From Paenarthrobacter sp. AR 02 (GTDB lineage: Bacteria; Actinomycetota; Actinomycetes; Actinomycetales; Micrococcaceae), in the NCBI RefSeq assembly GCF_021538675.1, contig NZ_JAJUKH010000014.1, positions 1 through 64,000 on the forward strand: DNA of 64,000 bases, given 5' to 3'. The notes below the pieces were generated by a model. It was not told where the DNA came from. It searched no databases and was given only the letters and a program-made list of their open reading frames with translations. Each line of letters begins with the position of its first letter. The first letter of the stretch is position 1. Shown here one piece after another: positions 16,486 through 25,953 of this stretch. A program made the translations under genes and the position numbers.

Positions 16486-17595
16486 TTATTCGCTTTGGTC
16501 GGCCGACTGTCGACGATGACGTTCCCGTTGGCCGTACGCCGCCCGAAGAATGTCATCCTTTGACTCGAATCCCGAGCCCAACGCCCCACCGATGAGCACC
16601 GCCGACGTCGTCATCCATGCGACTTCCGCAAAGTCCCAAACGGTCACCGGATGTTGCAGGGTCTGCGCCAATAGATCTGCGTCGATGGTAAACGCCGCCG
16701 CCAGCAGCACGGCGACGAACAACAGGACGTAGCTGATCACGACGCCGATCACCAGTGACCACACCGTAGAGGTGTTGTACAAGGAAGCCTTGTAGCGTTC
16801 GAGGGCATTGTCTCGCCGGGGGCTTTCCCATAGGTCGTGTTGGGTGATGATCCAGAACACCATCGAACAGATCGAAAGGATCATCAGCAAAATCAACCTC
16901 GTCGCACCCAGCAAGTCTGCGAGTTGCCAGATTGTGTTCGTGACAAGCGCGAAGGCACCCGTGGCAATGGCGGCAGCCATTGCGCTTCTCAATCCGAAGA
17001 CCAGACGCCAAGGACGGTTCGCCCGGAGCATGCCCGCCAGCAACCGCCCCCGCCCGAGACGGGTTGCTGAAAGGTAGCGAAACCCGATCGGCCCCTCGTC
17101 AAGGACCGCACTCTCAATACGCCGCGATTGGTGCAGCGATGGTGGACCGAAATCCCCGTAGTCATCCTCGGGATCGAAATGGCGATGCATCGCCCACCCG
17201 AGGTCGGTGACGGCGGAGCGGACTCGGCGATCAATGTTGACGGCGCCGAGCGCGGGCAAAGAAACCAGGGAGATGGGCTCCCCGAGCGCGACTTCCGCGA
17301 CCACAGTCCGGCCCTCAAGACGAATCGGAAGATCGGTCAGGCAAACCATGACATCCCATGCACGGTGGGTCCGGTGTTTCGCCAAGGAATCCAACATCGG
17401 GGTCAACCCGTTGCCCGCCGTAAAGTCCTGGTACTCGACTACCACGGACCAGTTGTGGCGTTCATCGGCAAGGTTCAGAAGATGGCCCACTTCTCTGCCG
17501 TTACGCTCGGCAAACTCGGCGGTGACCTCCGGTTCTGCGAGCACGCCCAGCGTACGGGCCGTTGTTGGGTCTGCGTCGCCTGAACTTTCCGGCAC
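16486..17595 (-). CDS. Hypothetical membrane protein
   Basis: A 369-residue protein: a soluble N-terminal region of ~190 residues (LNLADERHNWSVVVEYQDFTA, VMVCLTDLPI), then about five hydrophobic segments between residues 200 and 340 (SAMAAAIATGAFALVTN, LILLMILSICSMVFWIITQ, VIGVVISYVLLFVAVLLAAAF, VLIGGALGSGF) and a charged tail. I recognise no named family. It ends the minus-strand chain that includes the reductase at 17613 (17 bp upstream), so it may be cotranscribed with the stress genes. Confidence 0.7.
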   Translation of the reverse strand: MPESSGDADPTTARTLGVLAEPEVTAEFAERNGREVGHLLNLADERHNWSVVVEYQDFTAGNGLTPMLDSLAKHRTHRAWDVMVCLTDLPIRLEGRTVVAEVALGEPISLVSLPALGAVNIDRRVRSAVTDLGWAMHRHFDPEDDYGDFGPPSLHQSRRIESAVLDEGPIGFRYLSATRLGRGRLLAGMLRANRPWRLVFGLRSAMAAAIATGAFALVTNTIWQLADLLGATRLILLMILSICSMVFWIITQHDLWESPRRDNALERYKASLYNTSTVWSLVIGVVISYVLLFVAVLLAAAFTIDADLLAQTLQHPVTVWDFAEVAWMTTSAVLIGGALGSGFESKDDILRAAYGQRERHRRQSADQSE

Positions 17596-17612
17596 GCCTT
17601 GCCTCCTAAGGT

Positions 17613-19337
17613 TCAGTGTTTGGTAGCGGGTCCATTCCGAAGGAGGCGCAGGTGTTCGTGGATCATTGCCACTGCTGTTGAGCCTTCGCCGGCGGCAGCC
17701 GTTACGCGTTTCACCGAGCCATGCCGAACGTCTCCGGCAGCGAATATGCCGGGCACGCTGGTTTCCAAGGGCAATCGTCTTCGCCCCAAGTGGCTGAACT
17801 CGGGAGGAAGGTCTGCGAGGTCAGCCCCGGTGAGAACAAAGCCGTGGTCATCCAGGGCCAGGGTATCCTGCAGCCATTCTGTGTGTGGCTTGGCTCCGAT
17901 GAAGATGAAGAGGTATCGCGAAGGGAAAATGCGTTGTTCGCCCGTGGTCTTCAGTTCTACGACGATACGTTCAAGGGCGCTTGGACCAACCAGGCCCACG
18001 ATGTTCGCCCCCAGCAGTACCTCTATGCCGTGATGCTCTTCGATTCGATCCGCGAGGTAGCCGGACATGTCCGTCCGGAGGTCTTCCCCGCGCACCACCA
18101 GCCGTACGGGCGTTCCCGTGCCAGCCAGGAAAAGAGCTGCCTGGCCCGCGGAGTTTCCGCCACCGACGACGGCCACGGGCCGGGTTCCACAAAGCCTGGC
18201 CTCATGGACAGTGGCGGCGTAGAAGACGCTGATTCCCTCGTATTCCTCCAGCCGGGGGACTGGCAGACGGCGGTAGTGGACCCCCGTGGCGAGGAGCGCG
18301 GCACGTGATAGAGCCGGGCCGCTCTCGTCGAACTCGGCATGGAAGTCACCGTCCCGCAATGTTATGGAGTTTGCCTGGCATCCGACGTTGACCTGGACTT
18401 TGAACTTTCGGGCCTGCATGATCGCCCTTTCTGTGAGTTCCCCACCCGAGATTCCGGAGGGAAAGCCGAGAAAGTTCTCAATCCGTGGTGACGTGCCGGC
18501 TTGCCCACCTATCGCATGGCCATCCTTGAGGACCACCGATAAGCCGTCCGACGCCGCGTACACGGCGGCCGCCAGCCCGGCCGGACCGGCCCCGATCACC
18601 ATGAGATCGTAGGGGGCAGAATGCTCCTTCACTGCCCGCAGGCCGAGGGCAAGGGCCAGTTCCGCGTTGGACGGGTTTTTGAGGACATGTGAAGCGTTCA
18701 ACACCACTGCGGGCAAGTCACTGGCGAGGATTCCCGCTCGGTTCAGGATCGCCTGTGCCTGCCCGTCATCCTCCAGATCGACGAGGCGGTGGGGCAGGCG
18801 GTTGGCAGCTGCAAAATCCAACAGCCGAAGCGTGTCACGGCTGAAACGGGATCCGACGACGCGGATGCCTACGCCCGCGCTGATCAGGAAGACCCGACGC
18901 TGAAGATATGCGCGCAGGATGGTCTCACCGACTGCGGGGTCCCCCAGCACCACACGACGCAGAACGTCCCCGCTGATTTGGAGCACCTCACCTGCTTCGG
19001 CAACCACAGTACTGACGAAGGCCGGTTGACCCTCGACCAGTCCGAGTTCCCCAAGGAAACGTCCTGGACCGTGAACCTCGAGGATCCGCGTGCCCCGGCC
19101 CTCCGCAAGCTCTCTGCCTTCGGCGGCATGCAGCCCCTCCACCACCAGTACCGTGCCCTGGAGTACGACGAAGAAGTCCGCCTCGATGTTCCCTTCGTGA
19201 ATGAGGACTTCGCCGACGGAGGTTGCCCGCCTGGTGCCGGTACGTCCCAACAATTCGATCTGGGCCTGGCTGAGCCGTGGATAGGCGCCGGAGACATCCG
19301 GCGTTTCGATCGGCGTCGATTCTGAAACAGGTTCCAT
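17613..19337 (-). CDS. Cyclic-nucleotide-binding-domain FAD reductase (thioredoxin reductase-like)
   Basis: A 574-residue three-part protein. Residues ~15-150 form a cNMP-binding barrel (LIHEGNIEADFFVVLQGTVLVVEG, GPGRFLGELGLV); ~155-235 resemble a thioredoxin-fold domain without a CxxC; from ~240 there is a TrxR-like flavoprotein with MVIGAGPAGLAAAVYAA (FAD), VVGGGNSAGQAALFL (NADPH) and GIFAAGDVR. The redox CxxC of true thioredoxin reductases is replaced by AATV after SVFY, so it cannot act as a normal TrxR. ATG 19337 is preferred; GTG at 19355 is possible. It follows the UBP-finger gene closely. Confidence 0.85.
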   Translation of the reverse strand: MEPVSESTPIETPDVSGAYPRLSQAQIELLGRTGTRRATSVGEVLIHEGNIEADFFVVLQGTVLVVEGLHAAEGRELAEGRGTRILEVHGPGRFLGELGLVEGQPAFVSTVVAEAGEVLQISGDVLRRVVLGDPAVGETILRAYLQRRVFLISAGVGIRVVGSRFSRDTLRLLDFAAANRLPHRLVDLEDDGQAQAILNRAGILASDLPAVVLNASHVLKNPSNAELALALGLRAVKEHSAPYDLMVIGAGPAGLAAAVYAASDGLSVVLKDGHAIGGQAGTSPRIENFLGFPSGISGGELTERAIMQARKFKVQVNVGCQANSITLRDGDFHAEFDESGPALSRAALLATGVHYRRLPVPRLEEYEGISVFYAATVHEARLCGTRPVAVVGGGNSAGQAALFLAGTGTPVRLVVRGEDLRTDMSGYLADRIEEHHGIEVLLGANIVGLVGPSALERIVVELKTTGEQRIFPSRYLFIFIGAKPHTEWLQDTLALDDHGFVLTGADLADLPPEFSHLGRRRLPLETSVPGIFAAGDVRHGSVKRVTAAAGEGSTAVAMIHEHLRLLRNGPATKH

Positions 19338-19361
19338 CAGATGGTTGCACCCCACGGTGTA

Positions 19362-19625
19362 CTAAACGAAGGCCTCATGGGGATAACACCAGCGCCAGTC
19401 TTCACCGGGCTCCAAGGAACGAACAATTGGATGCAACTCTGTAGCGTGGGCCCGGGCGTGCCGCATGGGTGAGGAATCACAGCACCCCACATGGCCACAG
19501 GTGAGGCACAAACGCAGGTGAACCCAGGGAGTTCCCAAAGACAGGCATTCCTCGCAGCCCTGTGGTGTACGTACCCGAACCGAACGAATCCGGGTGATAT
19601 GTGGATCGTGAATTCCTGGAAACAT
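19362..19625 (-). CDS. UBP-type zinc finger protein
   Basis: An 87-residue protein almost entirely made of a UBP (ubiquitin hydrolase-like) zinc finger: C24-x2-C27, WVHLRLC40-LTC43, GHVGCC48 and H56/H60 followed by HPIVRSLEPGEDWRWCYPHE. Bacterial versions are common beside cNMP-domain flavoprotein reductases, as here, where the reductase starts about 25 bp downstream. Function in bacteria is unknown; a redox- or zinc-sensing adaptor role is speculation. Confidence 0.85.
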   Translation of the reverse strand: MFPGIHDPHITRIRSVRVRTPQGCEECLSLGTPWVHLRLCLTCGHVGCCDSSPMRHARAHATELHPIVRSLEPGEDWRWCYPHEAFV

Positions 19626-19661
19626 GTTGGCTCCGGCGTTGGTTGGGGTATGGGAACGTTC

Positions 19662-20234
19662 CTAGCCCATGGAGAGCTCTCCATGGGGATTTATACCGCG
19701 TTGGCGAAGGCCCAGCCCCGTGGCCAGCAAGAGTATTCCGAACAGAATTGCGAAGGACGCAAGCAGCCCCAGGAGTCCGAGTATGCCCGGGCCGGGAAGA
19801 ATGACCAGGAAGAGGCCGAAAACCGTGGTGACGATACCTGTGATCAGCCAGAGCCACCATTGTCCACCGCTCCTTTTGCCTTCCAGGGACAGTGCTATCT
19901 GAGAGACTCCGAGGATCACCGCCCACAGACCAATGACGAGCGCCAGCGAGAGGGCGGTGATGCCCGGCCAGACGAACGCGAGGAGGCCAGCGAGCACGGA
20001 CACGATCCCGCCCACTACTTGCCAGACGGACCGGCGTTCCTTATGTCTGAAGTAGTGCACGATGTTCGTGACGCCGTCAACGACAGCGTAAGTTCCGAAG
20101 ATGATCACCAGCGCGAGTACGGAGACGCCGGGCCAGGCGAGAACCAAAATGCCGAAGAGAACGGCAGCAATGCCCCGGATAATCAACGCGGTTCCTGACC
20201 CCTTGAGCAACTGTTGCGGCAATGCGTCAGACAT
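19662..20234 (-). CDS. HdeD-family membrane protein
   Basis: A 190-residue protein with six hydrophobic segments arranged as three pairs, matching HdeD. Typical pieces are IIRGIAAVLFGILVLAWPGVSV, IIFGTYAVVDGVTNIV, VSVLAGLLAFVWPGITAL and VIGLWAVILGVSQIALSLEG. HdeD proteins protect against acid in enterics and occur in heat-resistance islands. It lies between the HtrA-like protease and the UBP-finger gene on the same strand. Confidence 0.88.
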   Translation of the reverse strand: MSDALPQQLLKGSGTALIIRGIAAVLFGILVLAWPGVSVLALVIIFGTYAVVDGVTNIVHYFRHKERRSVWQVVGGIVSVLAGLLAFVWPGITALSLALVIGLWAVILGVSQIALSLEGKRSGGQWWLWLITGIVTTVFGLFLVILPGPGILGLLGLLASFAILFGILLLATGLGLRQRGINPHGELSMG

Positions 20235-20299
20235 GGGGAGACCTCTGTTTCTGGAAATGGATTTTTCGACATTTTGATGGTCGGGCTGCTCGAACAGGT

Positions 20300-21376
20300 C
20301 TATCCTTTCGCTGTGCTCCCCAAAGTCGCTGTCACTGACTTGTTTTCCTTGCCGCGCTGGAACTCGATGACGGACTGCTGTCCGGGATCTTTCTTCCGGA
20401 TGCCGGCCAGGAGATCGGTCACACTGGCAATTTTCTGGCCGTCAAACTGGGTGATGATGTCTCCCGGCTGCAGCCCCGCGGAGGCCGCCGGTCCTCCTGG
20501 GGCAACTCCGATGACCAGTGCGCCCGACGCCACAGGCAGGCCGAAGCGGTCTGCTATCTCAGGCGAGATGTCGCTCGGGACAATTCCAAGGACAGGGTGT
20601 ATGGCCGATCCGCTCTTGAGTATCTGTTCAGCGACGTCCGTCACCGTTGCCGTGGGGGTCACGAACCCGATGGACACGGCACCCGAACTGGGTGGCAGAT
20701 AGGCCTCTGACAGGCCGATGATCTCCGAACTGCTGTTGACCACAGCTCCCCCCGAGTTGCCCGGAGAGATGGGGGCATCTGTTTGGATCAGGTCGATCAG
20801 GCCCTGCGGTGACTCTTCAGACGGTGGCATATTACGGTGCAGTGCTGAAACGATTCCCGCCGTCACGGTCTGCTCCAGCCCCAGTGGACTGCCGATCACG
20901 ACGGTCAGCTGCCCAACCTGGGGGAGGGCCGTTGAGAACTTGGCAGCCGGAAGATTGCCCCGATCAGCCTTGACCACTGCCACATCGGTTGCATCGTCAA
21001 CACCCACCACGGTAGCCGGCGCTTCAGACCCGTCCGCGAAGCGGATCTGCACGTTCTTTGACGGCTTCTTTTCCTGGTCCTCCACCACATGGGCGTCGGT
21101 GACTATGGTGCCGTCGCTGCGGTAGATGACGCCGCTGCCGATGCCGCCTGATGTTTGAATCGTCACTACTGAGGACTCGACTTCCCTGACGATCCCCGGA
21201 ACGGCGGAAAGGTCCCCGGTGGAACCCGAACCCGCAGGGGCGGTGGTTTGTGATGGGGGCATCGGAGGCGACCCTGTGCACGAGGACATGAGGATGACTA
21301 ACCCGGCGCCGAGAATGGCGGTCCACGCCCTGCCTGACATCGTTCCTGCGTCGGCCGCTGGTCTGCTCATGCTCAT
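20300..21376 (-). CDS. HtrA/DegP-like serine protease with PDZ domain, probable lipoprotein
   Basis: A 358-residue S1C protease. After an N-terminal hydrophobic stretch ending VILMSSC (Cys33, an imperfect lipobox) comes a Ser/Pro linker, a trypsin-like domain with triad His96 (VTDAHVV), Asp131 (ATDVAVV) and Ser208 (GNSGGAV), and one PDZ domain (SAGLQPGDIITQFDGQ). It should act outside the membrane on misfolded proteins. ATG 21376 follows GGGAA; a longer in-frame reading overlaps the regulator gene and has no support. Grouped with HdeD and a chaperone operon, it fits envelope stress. Confidence 0.88.
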   Translation of the reverse strand: MSMSRPAADAGTMSGRAWTAILGAGLVILMSSCTGSPPMPPSQTTAPAGSGSTGDLSAVPGIVREVESSVVTIQTSGGIGSGVIYRSDGTIVTDAHVVEDQEKKPSKNVQIRFADGSEAPATVVGVDDATDVAVVKADRGNLPAAKFSTALPQVGQLTVVIGSPLGLEQTVTAGIVSALHRNMPPSEESPQGLIDLIQTDAPISPGNSGGAVVNSSSEIIGLSEAYLPPSSGAVSIGFVTPTATVTDVAEQILKSGSAIHPVLGIVPSDISPEIADRFGLPVASGALVIGVAPGGPAASAGLQPGDIITQFDGQKIASVTDLLAGIRKKDPGQQSVIEFQRGKENKSVTATLGSTAKG

Positions 21377-21554
21377 TGGATTCCCATTGCCTGTCCTGGC
21401 TGGTTGGATTCGACATGCACCACTTCGAGTCTCCACCACCGACACCAGGCCCGCATTGCCCTTGGGCGTCCAAAAACCGTCCGGATTTGAATCCCCCAGG
21501 TCAACTCCCGGCCAGCTGGCCCAGGTTCCGCAGCTTCCCGGAGCCCCTGATGTC

Positions 21555-23171
21555 TCAGCGCGGCCGCGCGCTTCGCAAGCGCCAGGCACGTGTGGCAACG
21601 TGCAGGTTGAGGCGGGTCTCGGGGTCACCAAGTTCAAAACCGGTGATCTGGCTGATGGACTTAAGTCTGTATCGCAGCGTGCTCCGGTGAATGGCAAGGC
21701 TGTCAGCCGCCTCGTCATAGTTGCCGCCGTGATCCAGATACTGCGCAAGGGTGTGCACCAGGTCAGAGCCCCGCCGGGCATCGTTGCTCTGCAATGCACC
21801 CAGCCACTCCTCGACGTAGCCGGAGAGGTCGATTTCGCTGCCCGGCAGGTCAAGGATGCGGTAAATCCCCAACTGGTCGTAGCGCGTGGACCCGTAGGGG
21901 TCGGTGGAGTGTACGCGGACGTGCAGCGCTCGCATTGCCTCCGCGTAGGAGCGGGGGATCTCTGTGACATCCCGGCTCGGCCCCCCGATGCCCACGGCTC
22001 CGGTGGCGCTGCGCAGGGTCCTTGCCGCAATGCTGAAGAGCTCTGTATCCAGCGGATCTCCCGCAACCACGGCCAGTGCCATGTCCGCGCGTCGCGAGAC
22101 GAGAGCAGGGATCTGGAGTTCGTTGAGTGTCCTTCGCAAGGCGATCACCACAGTATCGTCCGTTCTGGGCGGTTGCCATTGTGCGACTATGACGTGCTGC
22201 GGACCCCTGATGTCGTATCCCAATGCCTCGGCACGCAGGGCGGCGGTTTCTTCATCCATTCCGGACACCAGTTCATACACAAGGTCGCGCCCCAGTTTCA
22301 GTTCCAGCTGGGCAATGTTGCGGCGGTGCGCCAGCTCGACCTGCAGAAGCCGAGTTGCATACTGCAAGGCGAAGACGTCTTCAGCTGTGTAGGGCACGCC
22401 GTTCTCCAGCAAGCACATTGCCCCGAGCACGTCCCTCTCCGGCAGAACCAGCGCCACGAGCCTTTGGGGTTCCTGGACCGGTAGCCCGGAAGCGACCCAG
22501 AGTTGGGCTGTGCGAGACCTGTCGGCCGTGCTGGGCCGGGGGTACGGGCGCTCGGATTTGGTCCCGGCCGTTGCGCGGATGTTGCCGAACCGGTCCTCGA
22601 CGCAGACGGAGCGCCCCGTCACTACTGACAGCACTTCCGCCAGGAGGGAGTTCCGCGACTTCATTTGTCCCAGGGGAGCGGTAAGTGTGCCATCCAAGGC
22701 GTTCTGGACCGACGTCCGGGTTTCGAGTTGCATAACCGTGGCCGAGAGGAGACGCAATCGTTTGGCAACGGCCTGACCATTGGAGAGCGGCGCCATGTCC
22801 TCCTGCTGGTGTGTTCCTGACGTTTCTTCAGCTGGACCGGGGACTGTTCTACGGGCCGTTGCACGGAGCTCGGTCATCTGGGCCGGGCTTGGAACAGCGC
22901 CGGCATGCAGGACGAGGCATCCGTTCAATTCTCCGCTGTCGCCAAAGACAGAAAGCGCGAATCGCCACACCGGCCCCGCGGCTGAGGGTGCCTTATCCGT
23001 GTCCTGGAGTTGGTTGGCATCACGGTCGGGGATCGTCGGTGCCAGGTTGGCGCTCGGGATCAGGTGACCGTCCACCACGAGATAGGCAGCTGCTATGAAG
23101 CAGAATTCCAGAGCAGAAACAGATCGTACGGCCCTGCCGAGGACCTCCTCGGCCCCTCGTCGATCGAACAT
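21555..23171 (-). CDS. PucR/CdaR-family transcriptional regulator
   Basis: A 538-residue regulator with a divergent N-terminal sensor region, a GAF-like middle and the diagnostic PucR C terminus: LAQYLDHGGNYDEAADSLAIHRSTLRYRLKSISQITGFEL, a helix-turn-helix. The middle contains a CdaR-type domain (VIVAQWQPPRTDDTVV, LHVRVHSTDPYGSTRYDQLGIYRIL). Start at 23171 is the first well-placed ATG; longer starts are possible. It is divergent from dnaK and upstream of htrA, so it may control either arm of the stress block. Confidence 0.8.
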   Translation of the reverse strand: MFDRRGAEEVLGRAVRSVSALEFCFIAAAYLVVDGHLIPSANLAPTIPDRDANQLQDTDKAPSAAGPVWRFALSVFGDSGELNGCLVLHAGAVPSPAQMTELRATARRTVPGPAEETSGTHQQEDMAPLSNGQAVAKRLRLLSATVMQLETRTSVQNALDGTLTAPLGQMKSRNSLLAEVLSVVTGRSVCVEDRFGNIRATAGTKSERPYPRPSTADRSRTAQLWVASGLPVQEPQRLVALVLPERDVLGAMCLLENGVPYTAEDVFALQYATRLLQVELAHRRNIAQLELKLGRDLVYELVSGMDEETAALRAEALGYDIRGPQHVIVAQWQPPRTDDTVVIALRRTLNELQIPALVSRRADMALAVVAGDPLDTELFSIAARTLRSATGAVGIGGPSRDVTEIPRSYAEAMRALHVRVHSTDPYGSTRYDQLGIYRILDLPGSEIDLSGYVEEWLGALQSNDARRGSDLVHTLAQYLDHGGNYDEAADSLAIHRSTLRYRLKSISQITGFELGDPETRLNLHVATRAWRLRSARPR

Positions 23172-23488
23172 TAAGTTGCCCCGTCGTCTCTGTACACAGC
23201 TAGGACTCGTCCGCGCCGAGATGTGTGGCAACAGACCCCAAAACGATCCCGATACCTTCGACACTACGCCTGCGAGGTCTATTCTGGTAGGTCAGTTTCC
23301 TGGAGCAGATTGGACCCGGGAGGTCATGCCGCCGTTTCGCCCTACGGGGCAGACTCGACCTATAAGGCCACATGACAAAAGCCCTTCGAGCCTCACGGCA
23401 CGGCAGACGGGGCGCGTAATCATGGGGTGGAATCTCGGGCGGACGCCGCCACAGGAGAGGGTCGCGCCCACAAGAACCGGAGCGAGTC
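23172..23488. promoter_or_regulatory. Divergent promoter region between the regulator and dnaK
   Basis: 317 bp that must carry promoters for both stress arms. I looked for the CIRCE element (HrcA) and the HAIR element (HspR, CTTGAGT-N7-ACTCAAG) and see neither. No clear inverted repeat stands out. Confidence 0.5.
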
Positions 23489-25399
23489 ATGGCCAAAGCA
23501 GTAGGAATCGATCTTGGAACAACCAACTCAGTAATCGCTGTCTGGGAAGGCGGGGAAGCCCGCGTTATACCCAACGCAGAAGGAGCCCGGACCACGCCGT
23601 CGGTCGTGGCGTACACGGACAGCGGGGAAAGGCTGGTGGGGCAACTGGCCCGCCGCCAGGCGATTCTCAACCCCAAGGGAACTATTACATCGGCCAAGCG
23701 GTTTATCGGCCGGCACTATGACGAGATCACGGATGAAGCCAAGGCCGTGAGTTTCGACGTCGTAGCGGATGACAACGGTGTGGCGCGTTTCCAGGTTCAG
23801 GGCAAGAAAGTAGCACCCGAAGAGGTCAGTGCGCTTGTCCTTCGCAAGCTGGTGGACGACGCCGCAAAGCAGCTTGGCGAAAAGGTGACGGAGGCCGTCA
23901 TCACGGTCCCTGCGTACTTCAACGACGCACAGCGCACCGCCACCAAGGACGCGGGCAGGATTGCCGGGCTGGAGGTACTTCGCATCATCAACGAACCGAC
24001 CGCAGCGGCCCTCGCCTACGGCATAGACAAACGACAGCATGAGACGGTTTTGGTCTTCGACCTCGGCGGCGGAACCTTTGATGTGAGCCTGTTGGACGTG
24101 GGGGACGGAGTTGTGGAGGTTCGCTCCACGGCGGGTGACACGCACCTTGGCGGAGACGATTTTGACCGCCGCCTTGTCGATTACCTGGCCGACGAATTCC
24201 AGAAGCAGGAGGGCATCGATCTGCGGTCGGACCCACAGGCGTTGCAACGCCTCTTTGAGGCGGCCGAAAAGGCGAAGGTCGAGCTCAGTTCCGTGAGCCA
24301 GGCTCAGGTCAACCTTCCCTTCGTCACCGCGGGCGCATCGGGCCCCAAGCACCTGACCACCACCATTCGGCGCTCTGTTTTTGACGAAATCACCCATGAC
24401 CTGGTGGAACGCACCATGGATCCGGTCAAGCAGGCGATGACGGACGCCAAGGTTACTGCCAACGACATCGATGAAGTAATTCTGGTAGGTGGCTCCACCC
24501 GCATCCCCGCGGTACAGAACCTCGTCCGGCGCCTGACCGGCGGCAAAGATCCGAACATGAGCGTCAATCCGGACGAGGTCGTGGCTATCGGTGCTGCGAT
24601 CCAGGCCGGCGTGCTTAAGGGAGAGGTCTCGGACGTCCTGCTGTTGGACGTTGTCCCACTTTCTTTGGGCGTCGAGACACGCGGCGGCGTCATGACCAAG
24701 ATCATTGAGCGCAACACGACGATCCCCGCCCGTCGCAGTGAAGTATTCTCCACCGCCGAGGACAACCAGCCCGCCGTCGACGTCGTGGTCTTGCAGGGGG
24801 AGCGCGAACTGGCGGCGGACAACCGGGTGCTGGGCCGGTTCCAGCTGAGTGATATCCGGCCGGCGCCTCGCGGGGAACCGCAGGTCGAGGTTACTTTCGA
24901 CGTCGACGCAAACGGCATCCTGAACGTCACGGCCAAGGACAAGGACACCGGCAAAGAACAAGGTATCACCATCAGCGAGGGCTCCAACCTCGACACCAAG
25001 GAAGTCGAGCGAATGGTTGCCGAGGCTGAGTCCCACCGAAACGAGGACCTGCAGAACCGGGAGCGGATCGACACCCTCAACGAGCTCGACGCGGTGGCTT
25101 ACCGCGTTGAGCGGGCCGTCAATGAACTCGGCGACGCCGTCCCCGCGCACGACAAGGCACGGGCGGAACTGCTGATCGGCCAGGCACGCGACGCGGTCAG
25201 CAACCAGGCGGAGGTCGCCACCGCGAGGGAGCTCATTTCGGAACTCGAGCAACTGCAGGCGGCGCTCCGTGCCTCGGCTGCCTCCGCGTCCACCGCCGGG
25301 GCCGGGGCTAGCCAGGAAGCCGGAACGGGCCAGCAGGCCGGAGCGTCCAGCGATGCCGATGACGACGATATCGTCGACGCGGAATTTGACCGCGGCTAG
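23489..25399 (+). CDS. dnaK: Chaperone protein DnaK (Hsp70)
   Basis: A 636-residue Hsp70 with all signatures: IDLGTTNSVIAVWEGG at the N terminus, FDLGGGTFDVSLLDVG, VILVGGSTRIPAVQ, the linker DVVPLSLGVETRGG, and a substrate domain ending in an Ala/Gly-rich tail with DDDDIVDAEF. It binds hydrophobic segments of unfolded proteins in an ATP cycle driven by DnaJ-type partners and GrpE, both encoded next. Actinobacteria normally carry a housekeeping dnaK elsewhere; the company of a thioredoxin and a PucR regulator suggests a second, stress-specific set, which needs the whole genome to confirm. Confidence 0.96.
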   Translation: MAKAVGIDLGTTNSVIAVWEGGEARVIPNAEGARTTPSVVAYTDSGERLVGQLARRQAILNPKGTITSAKRFIGRHYDEITDEAKAVSFDVVADDNGVARFQVQGKKVAPEEVSALVLRKLVDDAAKQLGEKVTEAVITVPAYFNDAQRTATKDAGRIAGLEVLRIINEPTAAALAYGIDKRQHETVLVFDLGGGTFDVSLLDVGDGVVEVRSTAGDTHLGGDDFDRRLVDYLADEFQKQEGIDLRSDPQALQRLFEAAEKAKVELSSVSQAQVNLPFVTAGASGPKHLTTTIRRSVFDEITHDLVERTMDPVKQAMTDAKVTANDIDEVILVGGSTRIPAVQNLVRRLTGGKDPNMSVNPDEVVAIGAAIQAGVLKGEVSDVLLLDVVPLSLGVETRGGVMTKIIERNTTIPARRSEVFSTAEDNQPAVDVVVLQGERELAADNRVLGRFQLSDIRPAPRGEPQVEVTFDVDANGILNVTAKDKDTGKEQGITISEGSNLDTKEVERMVAEAESHRNEDLQNRERIDTLNELDAVAYRVERAVNELGDAVPAHDKARAELLIGQARDAVSNQAEVATARELISELEQLQAALRASAASASTAGAGASQEAGTGQQAGASSDADDDDIVDAEFDRG

Positions 25400-25407
25400 G
25401 TAAACCG

Positions 25408-25953
25408 ATGAGCGACGAGACTGCACTCGGGGGCCAGGCTCACGAGGGAAACGGGCAAGCGGGGGCCACCGAAACTCCGGAAACGGAAGCACAGTCCACG
25501 GCGCAGGCGGACGCCTTGGCCAAAATGGAGGACCAGTGGCGCCGTGCGCTGGCCGACGCCGACAACGTACGGAAGCGTGCGGCCCGGGACGGCGCACAGC
25601 TGAGGGCACAGGAGCGCGCCGCGGTTGCTTTGGCGTGGCTGCCTATCCTGGACAATCTGGAGCTTGCCCTGTCGCACGCGCCCGCGGGTGCCGCGGACCC
25701 GCTGGTCGAGGGCATAGCCTCCATCCGGGAACAGGCCATTGACACCCTGGCCCGTCTGGGCTATCCCCGCATCGACGCCGAGAATGTCCCCTTCGATCCG
25801 CGGCTGCATGAGGTTGTCAGCGTGGTGGAAACTGAAGAGGTTCCCCCGGGGACCGTGATGACCGTGCTGCGCCCCGGCTACGGCGGCCCGGAAAACACGC
25901 TCCGGCCAGCCGCCGTCGTGGTAAGCCGGGCGGTGACCCCCGACCGTGGCTAA
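25408..25953 (+). CDS. grpE: Nucleotide exchange factor GrpE
   Basis: A 181-residue GrpE: a disordered acidic N terminus, a coiled coil (ALAKMEDQWRRALADADNVRKRAARDG), ALAWLPILDNLELALSH, then the beta domain DPRLHEVVSVVETEEVPPGTVMTVLRPGYG. It releases ADP from DnaK. It starts 8 bp after dnaK and overlaps the next gene by 8 bp. Confidence 0.95.
   Translation: MSDETALGGQAHEGNGQAGATETPETEAQSTAQADALAKMEDQWRRALADADNVRKRAARDGAQLRAQERAAVALAWLPILDNLELALSHAPAGAADPLVEGIASIREQAIDTLARLGYPRIDAENVPFDPRLHEVVSVVETEEVPPGTVMTVLRPGYGGPENTLRPAAVVVSRAVTPDRG

Noticed and set aside
23172..23488. CIRCE or HAIR heat-shock operator before dnaK
   Set aside because: Neither inverted repeat is present in recognisable form.
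23528..25609. 693-codon open frame on the minus strand, opposite dnaK
   Set aside because: Mirror frame of a strongly codon-biased gene; no recognisable protein.
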